DNA of 64,000 nucleotides from Streptomyces sp. NBC_01549 (GTDB taxonomy: Bacteria; Actinomycetota; Actinomycetes; Streptomycetales; Streptomycetaceae): contig NZ_JAPEPW010000005.1 of assembly GCF_026339955.1 (NCBI RefSeq), positions 1 through 64,000 on the forward strand, given 5' to 3'. Position numbers and translations under genes: made by a program. The notes under the pieces are model-generated. The model did no database searches, was not told where the DNA came from, and saw nothing but the letters and a program-made list of their open reading frames with translations. Below, in pieces: positions 41,939 through 49,489 of the stretch (position 1 is its first letter; every line of letters begins with the position of its first letter).

Positions 41939-44900
41939 TGCGCACCACCCCCTCCCCCGCCGCAACCGCCGGCCGCACCCTGGCACGGGTTCTCAAAGCC
42001 GTGCTGAGCCTGCTGGTCCTGGCGGTCGCGGTCGCCGGGCTGCCGCTGTTGCTGGCCTGGGCCACCCCGGTCATCTGGGCTGCCACCCACGACGACCTCA
42101 CGCATCTGCTGGACCGGCAGGACACCGGCAGCGTGTTCCTGCTGCTGCTCGTCGCGGTGGGCTGGATCGGGTGGGCGCAGTTCAGCTTCTGCGCCGTACG
42201 CGAGCTGATCGCACAGCTGCGGGGCCGTACCTGGCACGCCCCGCGCGGTCTGGGCTCCTCGCAGCGCGCGGCGGCTCTCCTGATCGGCAGCATCCTGGTG
42301 CTGCTGCCCACCAGTTCGGCGCTGGCCTCCGACGCGCAGGCCGCCCCGGCCACCTCGGCGGCCCGCGTCCCCGGGCAGGCCGCTGCGCCGCAGGCCACCG
42401 AGACCGAGCGGGCCCAAGCGTCCGCGGCGAGCACACCGGCGTCCCGCACGACGTACACGGTGCGCGAGATGCGGCCCGCGGAGAGCCTGTGGGGCATCGC
42501 CGAGAAGGAGTTGGGGGACGGCGAGCGGTGGCGGGAGATCGCTGATCTGAACGAGGGCCGGACCATGGTCGACGGCACGGTCTTCCGCGCGAACAGCTTT
42601 CTGCAGCCCGGCTGGCAGCTTCAGATGCCCGAGACCGCCGCGGCCGCGGGAGGCGTCCGTACGCAGCTGGGTGACAGCGCCCCGGCTGCCGGCGAGAAGG
42701 ACGGGCACGTCGTCACGGTCCACTCCGGCGACTACCTGTCGAAGATCGCGGAGGAAGAGCTCGGCGACGGCAATGAGTGGCCGCAGCTGTTCGAGGCCAG
42801 CCGGGGCAAGCCGCAGCCGCACGGCCTGCCCGAGATCACCGACCCCGATGTCGTCTACGCGGGACAGCAAGTCACCGTGCCCGGTGCCGAGACCGGCCAG
42901 CCGCCCCAAGACCGAGGCCAGGGTGAGGAGTCGGGCAGCCAGGAGACCACTCCCCCGGCCACCCAGAACCCCGACAGCACGCAGAAGCCGGGCGACGGCA
43001 CGGGGGATGCCCAGGCACCCGTGCCCAGCCAGAGCGCGACGCCTGCGCCGCAGTCGTCGGCGCCCAGCGCGCCGTCCAGCCGAGCGGCCGAGCAGCCCGG
43101 GCAGGAGCAGGCCTCTCCGTCCGCAGCGGCGTCCGCGACGCCCGAGCCCAGCGCCAGCGCTTCGGCTTCGGCAGAGTCCCCGTCGGCTTCGGCGGAGCCG
43201 TCCGGTTCCGCTGCCTCCTCCCCCAGCACGCAAGTGCCCGAGACTCCGGCGACGTCGCCGGCCAGCAGCCCGCTGAACCTGCGCATCGTGCTCGGCGCCG
43301 GTGCGCTGCTCGCTGCCGCCATCACCGGTGCGCTCGCCCTGCGCAGGACGTTGCAGCGCCGGCGCCGCAAGCCGGGCGAGAAGATCGCCATCGCGTCGGA
43401 GACGTCCGCAGCCGAGGCCCAGTTGGCGGCGGCGGCCGAGCCCGGCGGTGCTGCCCGTCTGGATGTACCGCTGCGTACCCTGGCCCACCACGTGGCCCAG
43501 CAGGGGGAGGACGCGGTCCTGCCGCCGCTGCGGGCCGCCCGCATCGGGACCCGCGTGGTGGAGGTGCTGCCCGAGGACCTCGCCCAGGAACCGGTGGCCC
43601 CCTTCACCTCCGGGCAGGGCGGCTGGTGGGTCCTGCCCGCCGATGCCGCGCTCCTGGACGACGAGGCCGCCCGGGACGTACCGGCGCCGTACCCGGCGTT
43701 GGTCACGATCGGCAGCACCGAGGCGGGCGACCTGCTGCTGCTCAACCTCGCCGGGCTGCCCGCGCTGCTGTTGGACGGCAACCCGGTGCACATCACCGAG
43801 GTGTGCACCTCGCTCGCCCTGGAACTCGGGATGAGTCCGTGGGCGGCCGAAGTCGAGGTCGTCACCGTCGGGTTCGGCGAGGACCTGCCCCAACTGCTGC
43901 CCACCGCACGGATCGCCCACATGCGCCAGGCCACGCACGCGCTGCGCGATCTGAGCGAACGCCTGCTGGAAGCGCACCAGATGCCCGACGACCCGCATCA
44001 GCCGTATCTGGTGCTGTGCGCGGCCTCCCTGGACGAGGACACGGCCTGGCAGTTCGCCGACGTCATCGACCGGGCGGGGATGGTGCCCGTCACCCTGATC
44101 GCCCCGGCGAGTACGGCGGCCGCTCGCTTCCCCGAGGCGGAGATCCTCAACGCCTCCCTCAGCGAGCCGCAGACCCTCGACTACGCCGGCACCGACATCA
44201 CGGTGCAGCGCCTGGAGCACGCCGCCTACCTGCAGATCACCACCGCGCTGAAGGTGTCCGGGCAGCCCTCCCACCCGGCCGAGGGGCCCTGGCAGGACAT
44301 CCCGGACGAGCTCGACAGCATGCAGTCCGAGCAGGCATCGCCTGAGGAGCCGATCGTGCCCTCCCCCGCCGCCGCCCCGATCCCGTCGCGGACGGCCGCA
44401 ACGGAGGTGAGCGGTGAAGTCTTCCCGGCCTTGCTCGCCGCCAGCACCGATCCGTCGGGGCTCCGTCTCCTCTCCCCCGCCACGCCGTTGACCGGGCTCA
44501 GCGACGACACCGGCCCGGCAAACGAACCAGTGGCGCCGTCGGCCCCGGCGTCCCCGGGTGCCGCGGACTCCACCGACGCGGCAGAGGCCGCGGATGCGGC
44601 GGACGACCCGGCGGCCGCAGTCGAGGAGTCCACCGAGGCGGAGGCGGAAGAGTGCGAGGCGCACGACCTGCACGCCCCGGAGATCCGGGTCCTGGGGCCG
44701 GTCGAGGTAACGGGCGTGGACAGCACGGGCCACGGCCCGCGAATGGCGCAGCTTGCCGCTTTGTTGTATTTCCGGCCCGGGCGGAGTGCGGATGTCCTGT
44801 GTGCGGACATGGATCCCGTCAGCCCCTGGTCGACGAGCACCCTCAACGCACGGATGCAGGGCCTGCGCAGCTCCCTGGGCAGCGACTCGGCCGGCAACGT

Positions 44901-45417
44901 CTACGTGCCGCGCCGTAAGGCGGGCGAGGACCCGTACCGGCTCGCTGCAGGCGTGCGCTGCGACTGGACCCGCTTCCTCCAACTCGTCGAACGCGCGCTA
45001 CCGCTGGGCCCGTCCGGCCTGACCGACCTGGAGAAGGCGCTGACTCTGGTGAGGGGCAAGCCGTTCGGCGGCCGGCCACTGCCCTGGGCCGAGCCCTACC
45101 AGCAGGAAATGATCACGCGGATCATCGACGTCGCGCACACCGTGGCCACCTACCGCATCCCCGCAGGCCCCCACCACGACCTGAACGCCGCGCGCCGGGC
45201 CGTCGCGACCGGTCTCGATGTCGACGACACGGCCGAGCTTCTCTATCGGGATTGGATGCGTCTAGAGGCTGCACGCGGGAACCGCTCCGGGCTCCACACC
45301 GCGATCACTCGCGTGCAGCAGGTCAACCGGGCGTTGGACTGCTCGCTCGAGATGGAGACCACGCAGATCATCAACGAACTCCTCAACGGCTCGGGCACGG
45401 TGCGCAAGGCGCTGTAG
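41938..45417 (+). CDS. large LysM and BTAD domain membrane protein
   Basis: This is a 1,159-residue protein. Membrane helices lie near 18-50, 63-85 and 113-128. Two LysM peptidoglycan-binding units start about 172 (TYTVREMRPAESLWGIAEKE) and about 257 (HVVTVHSGDYLSKIAEEELG). A long Pro/Ser/Ala linker and another helix (about 447-470) follow. The cytoplasmic C-terminal third has a winged helix (IRVLGPVEVTGVDSTGH, MAQLAALLYFRPGRSADVLC) and a BTAD helical-repeat domain as in SARP regulators. It links the wall to a regulator-like domain and closes the Tad operon. The last 1,220 bases are duplicated at 56.2-57.4 kb. Confidence 0.85.
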   Translation: MRTTPSPAATAGRTLARVLKAVLSLLVLAVAVAGLPLLLAWATPVIWAATHDDLTHLLDRQDTGSVFLLLLVAVGWIGWAQFSFCAVRELIAQLRGRTWHAPRGLGSSQRAAALLIGSILVLLPTSSALASDAQAAPATSAARVPGQAAAPQATETERAQASAASTPASRTTYTVREMRPAESLWGIAEKELGDGERWREIADLNEGRTMVDGTVFRANSFLQPGWQLQMPETAAAAGGVRTQLGDSAPAAGEKDGHVVTVHSGDYLSKIAEEELGDGNEWPQLFEASRGKPQPHGLPEITDPDVVYAGQQVTVPGAETGQPPQDRGQGEESGSQETTPPATQNPDSTQKPGDGTGDAQAPVPSQSATPAPQSSAPSAPSSRAAEQPGQEQASPSAAASATPEPSASASASAESPSASAEPSGSAASSPSTQVPETPATSPASSPLNLRIVLGAGALLAAAITGALALRRTLQRRRRKPGEKIAIASETSAAEAQLAAAAEPGGAARLDVPLRTLAHHVAQQGEDAVLPPLRAARIGTRVVEVLPEDLAQEPVAPFTSGQGGWWVLPADAALLDDEAARDVPAPYPALVTIGSTEAGDLLLLNLAGLPALLLDGNPVHITEVCTSLALELGMSPWAAEVEVVTVGFGEDLPQLLPTARIAHMRQATHALRDLSERLLEAHQMPDDPHQPYLVLCAASLDEDTAWQFADVIDRAGMVPVTLIAPASTAAARFPEAEILNASLSEPQTLDYAGTDITVQRLEHAAYLQITTALKVSGQPSHPAEGPWQDIPDELDSMQSEQASPEEPIVPSPAAAPIPSRTAATEVSGEVFPALLAASTDPSGLRLLSPATPLTGLSDDTGPANEPVAPSAPASPGAADSTDAAEAADAADDPAAAVEESTEAEAEECEAHDLHAPEIRVLGPVEVTGVDSTGHGPRMAQLAALLYFRPGRSADVLCADMDPVSPWSTSTLNARMQGLRSSLGSDSAGNVYVPRRKAGEDPYRLAAGVRCDWTRFLQLVERALPLGPSGLTDLEKALTLVRGKPFGGRPLPWAEPYQQEMITRIIDVAHTVATYRIPAGPHHDLNAARRAVATGLDVDDTAELLYRDWMRLEAARGNRSGLHTAITRVQQVNRALDCSLEMETTQIINELLNGSGTVRKAL

Positions 45418-45444
45418 CCGATCGGGGCGCGAGCGCCCTATCGG
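45418..45444. terminator. hairpin between convergent genes
   Basis: CCGAT (45418-45422) pairs with ATCGG (45440-45444), and inside, GGGCG pairs with CGCCC around a GC-rich loop. It starts right after the LysM-BTAD stop and overlaps the end of the convergent DUF3846-like gene, so it can stop both strands. Confidence 0.6.
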
Positions 45445-45878
45445 CCGGAGGCGATGTCGCGGGCTGCGTAGGCGAGCAGTTCACCGATGGCGGCCTCGTT
45501 GGAGGCGGGAGGCCGCGCACGCCACTCGGACAGTGTGTCGCGGACGGTCTGCGCAACGGCCTGGACGTGCTGCACCAGATCGTCGTCGAGCGCCGTCACG
45601 TCCCCGGCCGCGGTTCGTCCCGTGACGACGACGGGACCGGCCAGCGGGTACAGGGTCATGCCGCGCCAGGCACTCGCCAGGGCCCACGCCGCCAGGTTCT
45701 GGGGAAGACCGAGCGTCCGGCCGTTGCCGTGAATGTGCAGAACGGCCCGCCGGTGGTAGACCCCTTGGTCGACGGCGTCAGGCGATCCGACGTGCTCCAG
45801 GATCGCCGAGTGCGCATCGGTCAGAGGCAGGTTGAGGTCCGTGACCGGAGCGTCCGTGGCGATGCGCAGTGCGTGCAT
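45438..45878 (-). CDS. DUF3846-like protein, copy 1
   Basis: This is a 146-residue protein: MHALRIATDAPVTDLNLPLT, then VDQGVYHRRAVLHIHGNGRT, LGLPQNLAAWALASAWRGMT, GPVVVTGRT and a C-terminal helix NEAAIGELLAYAARDIA. The 'strand - GLPxNxxAxALA - GPVVVxG' order is that of DUF3846 proteins, found on phages and plasmids. A close paralogue of equal length is at 57458-57898. Function is unknown. Directly upstream lies a TGCGCA cluster. Confidence 0.72.
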   Translation of the reverse strand: MHALRIATDAPVTDLNLPLTDAHSAILEHVGSPDAVDQGVYHRRAVLHIHGNGRTLGLPQNLAAWALASAWRGMTLYPLAGPVVVTGRTAAGDVTALDDDLVQHVQAVAQTVRDTLSEWRARPPASNEAAIGELLAYAARDIASGR

Positions 45879-45908
45879 GGGTCCTCCTCGTCAGGGCGGC
45901 TGCGGAGC

Positions 45909-46046
45909 TGCGCACTGCGCAAAGGCGTGGTGCGCAGGTCTGCGCAGTGATCACGATGTCTGCGCAATGCATGGCTGATCAGGGGTTTCTTCCGATTGCG
46001 CAGCCTGGTGGGCGTCGCGGGGTTCCGGCTGCGCACCGGGTGCGCA
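45909..46046. repeat. TGCGCA hexamer cluster 1
   Basis: There are eight TGCGCA hexamers in about 140 bp (starts at 45909, 45916, 45931, 45941, 45961, 45997, 46030, 46041), between the DUF3846-like gene and the end of the DUF2637 gene. The same hexamer is clustered at 18.6-18.8 kb and 57.9-58.1 kb, and it continues into the 3' end of the neighbouring gene. Confidence 0.6.
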
Positions 46047-46055
46047 GTGGCGGCC

Positions 46056-47939
46056 CTACTGCTGCGCGTCGGCGTGGTGGCGTATGAGGGCCTGCCGGCG
46101 GCGCTCGAAGTCGGCGGCGTTCTCGGTGATGTAGTCGGTGGTGACGGGCTTGTTGTACTGGGCGGTGATACCTCGGGCTGCGCAGTCCTGCGCAACGGCG
46201 TCCGCCGCTGGCTGCTCGTTGCGCATCCGGTGTTCGGCCCAGACGTTGTAGACGCGGGACGGCAGGAAGTACCTGCGCAGGTTGGCGGGGCTGACCGGCT
46301 TGCCGCCCCGGCCGTGCATACCCTTCTGCGCGAGATAGGCGGACAGTTGCTCAGCCGTCGGCTCCTCGCCGTGCTCGGTCTGGTACTCCATCCACGCCAG
46401 GTAGTAGCGATCTACCGTGGTGAGGACCGCCCGCTCCCCCGCCGGCTCCTCCGGCCCTGGCGGTGGGTCGTCGATGGCGGCGTTCACCCGAGGGGTGCGC
46501 TTCCCCTTCGCGGCCTGCGCCCCCGCGCCGACGGTCTCCTCTTCGGGTTCGGTCTCCGGCGGAAGGGCCTCATCCCCGGCCTGCTCGCCCGGATCGGGGG
46601 CTGATTCGTCGGCGGACAGATCGCCGTGGCCGAACTCGCGCTCCTGGAAGGCCGCGACGAACGCTGCCAGGTCGTAGCCCGTGATGGGCTGGCCGCCATC
46701 CCCGGTGATGGAGTCCCGCTCGTACACGTACGCGGCGAGGGCCGCGGCATCCGGGTATGTGCCGTGCTCCTGCGCGTAGGTGCGCCAGGCACTGTGAAAG
46801 TAGTCGTACCAGGACTGGTCGGCCGGCTCTGCCGCGTCGGAGTCTGCGGGCTCCTCGCGGTGGAGCGCATAGCGCTCCTGGAGGACCTGGAGCAGGGGCT
46901 GCGCCTGGTCCTCGGAGAGCGGGCCGCCGGATCCCGTGGAGATGCCGTAGGTGTCGCGAAGCCAAAGGGCCCACTGCGCGGGGGTCGGCTCGATCTGGAA
47001 CTCGGCGATGAACGACCGGTAGGCCTCGGCGAACCGCTCAGCGGTTTCCTCGGTCGATTCCTGCGGATCGTGTGGCTGCTCACGCACGGCGGTGGAGACC
47101 GGGTCCTGGACTGGTTGCGGCTCCGCGCTGTCCAGCTCGGCCGCTGTCGGATCGGGCTCTGCGGTGGCGTCGCGCGTGGGGGCGTCCGGCTGGACTGAGG
47201 CAGGCTCCCGCTCGACGGTGAAGACGATCGGAGGATGCTCGATGCCGGCGGCGGCGAGGCCGGCAGGTGCGGTCTCGGCGAGCGGGACGCCGTACCGGGC
47301 CAGTCGCAGCGGCATCAACGCCTCGACGGGGGCCTTTCGGCGCCATGCGCGGCCGAAGCGGGAGTGAAGGCTGGCCTGATAGACCAGGCGCTCCTGTTCA
47401 AGCTTGATGACCTGGTCGTAGGAGCGGAGCTCCCACAGCTTCATCCGGCGCCACAGGAGGAACGTCGGGATCGGCGAGAGCATCCAGCGGGTCAGACGGA
47501 CACCCTCCATGTGCTTGTCCGCCGTGATGTCCGCGATACGACCGATCGCATGCCGGGCCGCCTCCACCGACACCACGAACAGGATCGGGATCACCGCGTG
47601 CATGCCCACACCCAGCGGATCCGGCCAGGCCGCCGCGCCGTTGAAGGCGATCGTCGCGATGGTCAGCAACCATGCCGTCTGGCGGAGCAAGGGAAACGGG
47701 ATGCGGATCCAGGTGAGCAGGAGGTCCAGTGCTAGGAGGACACAGATACCGGCGTCGACACCGATCGGGAACACGTACGAGAAGTTCCCGAAGCCCTTCT
47801 TGAAAGCCAGCTCACGGACCGCCGCGTACGAACCGGCGAAGCCGATCCCGGCGATGATCACAGCGCCTGTCACCACCACACCGATGAGGACCCGATGCGC
47901 TCGAGTCAGCTGGGGTATCACACCGTTCCCCGCAGCCAC
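46056..47939 (-). CDS. DUF2637 (SpdB-like) membrane protein, copy 1
   Basis: This is a 627-residue protein. GTG 47939 is chosen from the GGGAG ribosome-binding site and the match to the start of copy 2. Four membrane helices fill residues about 10-125 (VLIGVVVTGAVIIAGIGFAG, SYVFPIGVDAGICVLLALDL, WLLTIATIAFNGAAAWPDPL, GMHAVIPILFVVSVEAARHA). RRMKLWELRSY and an acidic disordered middle follow. The C terminus has three repeats of a 40-60 residue helix-turn module ('YYLAW/YFHSAWRTYAQEHGTYPDAAALAAY'). Such proteins are Spd (plasmid spread) homologues in streptomycetes. An IS element sits 29 bp upstream. Confidence 0.83.
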   Translation of the reverse strand: MAAGNGVIPQLTRAHRVLIGVVVTGAVIIAGIGFAGSYAAVRELAFKKGFGNFSYVFPIGVDAGICVLLALDLLLTWIRIPFPLLRQTAWLLTIATIAFNGAAAWPDPLGVGMHAVIPILFVVSVEAARHAIGRIADITADKHMEGVRLTRWMLSPIPTFLLWRRMKLWELRSYDQVIKLEQERLVYQASLHSRFGRAWRRKAPVEALMPLRLARYGVPLAETAPAGLAAAGIEHPPIVFTVEREPASVQPDAPTRDATAEPDPTAAELDSAEPQPVQDPVSTAVREQPHDPQESTEETAERFAEAYRSFIAEFQIEPTPAQWALWLRDTYGISTGSGGPLSEDQAQPLLQVLQERYALHREEPADSDAAEPADQSWYDYFHSAWRTYAQEHGTYPDAAALAAYVYERDSITGDGGQPITGYDLAAFVAAFQEREFGHGDLSADESAPDPGEQAGDEALPPETEPEEETVGAGAQAAKGKRTPRVNAAIDDPPPGPEEPAGERAVLTTVDRYYLAWMEYQTEHGEEPTAEQLSAYLAQKGMHGRGGKPVSPANLRRYFLPSRVYNVWAEHRMRNEQPAADAVAQDCAARGITAQYNKPVTTDYITENAADFERRRQALIRHHADAQQ

Positions 47940-47968
47940 GTCCCACTCCCCTATCCACGCCTCACAAC

Positions 47969-48942
47969 TAAGAGGCCGCGCGGATAGGTGTGTGGTCATG
48001 GTCGGCGGTTCGGGCGTTCGTCCCAGCGGTGGGTGGTCCATGCTCGTCGGATCAGGCTACGCAGGGTGATGATTGTGTCAGCGAGGTCGAAGAAAGCGTC
48101 GATCACGGTGGTGCGCCGCTCGTAGCAGCGGGCGAGCCGGTAGAAGGCGTTCTGCCAGGCGTGGGTGCGCTCGACATGCCGACGGCGACTGGCCTGGATG
48201 GGCGCCTTCTCGCCCTTGTGCGCGATGCGTCCGTGCAGGCCGCGTTCGCTGAGCAGCGTGCGGGTCTTGTCCGAGTCGTAGCCGGCGTCCAGGTGCACGG
48301 TGATGTCGTCGGGCAACGGCCCCAGGCCGTCCAGACGGTCCAGGGTCGGCGCGAGCAACGGGGAGTCGTGGCGGTTGGCGCCGGCCAGGACACGACCCAG
48401 TGGAATCCCGTATCCGTCCGTCATTCCCGAGCGTTTCAGGCCCTGTTTGCCGCGGTCGACCGGCGAGCGACCGGCGACCTCGCCGCCTCCGGGGGCCTTG
48501 GTGATGGAGCCGTCGACGGCGATCTGGTCGAGGAGGAGGCCGACGATCCGGTCGTAGGAGTCCAGCGCGATCTGCTTGAGCTGGGCGAACACGCCGAGTC
48601 GTATCCACTCGTCGCGACGGCTGCGGATCGTGGTGGCCGAGCAGGTCGTGTCGGCGATCGCCTCGTAAGAGCAGCCGAAGCGCAGCAGTTGCAGGAGCTT
48701 GTCGAAGATGACCCGGTCACTGATGCGGCGGCGGTGGCAGCCGAGTGGATGGTCCGGGGAGAACTCCGGTCGTTCGGGAAGCAGGGCTGTGAATTGTTCC
48801 CAGAGCGGTTCGGTGAGCCATGATGGCAGCGCGGGCACAGGTCTCCCTCGTGATCACAGAGCGTCGTAACTCCATGATCACTGGGACCTGTGCCCGTTTT
48901 GCTGCCGGGACCCCCAACCGCGCCTATCCGCGCGGCCTCTTA
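47969..48942. mobile_element. IS5-family insertion sequence, complete
   Basis: The ends are perfect inverted repeats: TAAGAGGCCGCGCGGATAGG at 47969-47988, and its reverse complement at 48923-48942. The element is 974 bp. The terminal TA on each side may be the target duplication, in which case the repeat is 18 bp. One intact transposase gene fills it. The left neighbour, CCTCACAAC, is also found upstream of the second DUF2637 copy, which marks the insertion point. Confidence 0.9.
47996..48838 (-). CDS. IS5-family transposase
   Basis: This is a 280-residue DDE transposase. An N-terminal helix-turn-helix-like region (LLQLLRFGCSYEAIADTTCS) comes first. Catalytic residues are Asp in LLLDQIAVDGSITKAPGGGE, Asp in HLDAGYDSDKTR and Glu in RRRHVERTHAWQNAFYRL, with the YREK-like spacing of the IS5 family. 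No frameshift is visible, so it is probably active. It lies fully inside the terminal repeats. Confidence 0.93.
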   Translation of the reverse strand: MPALPSWLTEPLWEQFTALLPERPEFSPDHPLGCHRRRISDRVIFDKLLQLLRFGCSYEAIADTTCSATTIRSRRDEWIRLGVFAQLKQIALDSYDRIVGLLLDQIAVDGSITKAPGGGEVAGRSPVDRGKQGLKRSGMTDGYGIPLGRVLAGANRHDSPLLAPTLDRLDGLGPLPDDITVHLDAGYDSDKTRTLLSERGLHGRIAHKGEKAPIQASRRRHVERTHAWQNAFYRLARCYERRTTVIDAFFDLADTIITLRSLIRRAWTTHRWDERPNRRP

Positions 48943-49160
48943 TTGGAAATTCTCGCGGAGGTCGCCTGACCGTGGGCCTGTTGGGGTGCTTCCCCCGGAG
49001 TCGGAAGGGCACGCTGCGCGGGGGATGGTGGGCTGGCGGCGGGCGGTGCGGTTGGCTGGGGGAGGTGCTCCGGGGCGGGGGCGAACGCTGGGTCGTCGCG
49101 GGTCCGCCTCGCCGTCGCTCGTGGTGGTGGCCGGGGTGTTGACGGGAAGGGCGGTCGGTG

Positions 49161-49487
49161 ATGGGTGAGACGGTCGGGAATGACGCTGAGGGGGTGGCCC
49201 GGGTGGGGGCGGCTCTGGGTGAGCTGGGTGTGCGGTGGGGGGAGGTCGCGGACCGGCTCGGGGCGCGGACGCGGGAGTTGGGCGACGGGGATGTTTTCGG
49301 TGATGGTGAGGAGGGCCGGCAGTTGAGGGAGGGTTTCCTGCCGGCTCGGCAGGGGCTGGTGGAGGCGGTACAGGGTCTGGGGCCGCTGGGTGCGGGTTCG
49401 GCGGACGCGGCGCACGGTACGGCGGGTGTGTTCCAGCGGGTGGATGAGACGACCGGGAAGATCGCCGCCGATCTCAGTGACGGCTGA
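49161..49487 (+). CDS. WXG100-like small protein upstream of the giant gene
   Basis: This is a 108-residue all-helical protein from ATG 49161 (GTG 49158 also possible). Segments GVARVGAALGELGVRWGEVA and TAGVFQRVDETTGKIAADLS flank a turn, the hairpin layout of WXG100/EsxA-like secretion partners. The central motif is GVRWGE rather than WxG. It ends three bases before the large gene, as expected for an adaptor co-secreted with a polymorphic toxin. Confidence 0.68.
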   Translation: MGETVGNDAEGVARVGAALGELGVRWGEVADRLGARTRELGDGDVFGDGEEGRQLREGFLPARQGLVEAVQGLGPLGAGSADAAHGTAGVFQRVDETTGKIAADLSDG

Positions 49488-49489
49488 GC

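Noticed and set aside
41752..44982. Long minus-strand open frame opposite the LysM-BTAD gene
   Set aside because: GC-driven shadow; the plus strand has clear LysM and BTAD motifs and operon coupling.
48890..49168. Plus-strand frame starting inside the IS and running to the WXG100-like gene
   Set aside because: Begins in the transposon end, mixed composition, no motif; the actual start of the locus is near 49158.
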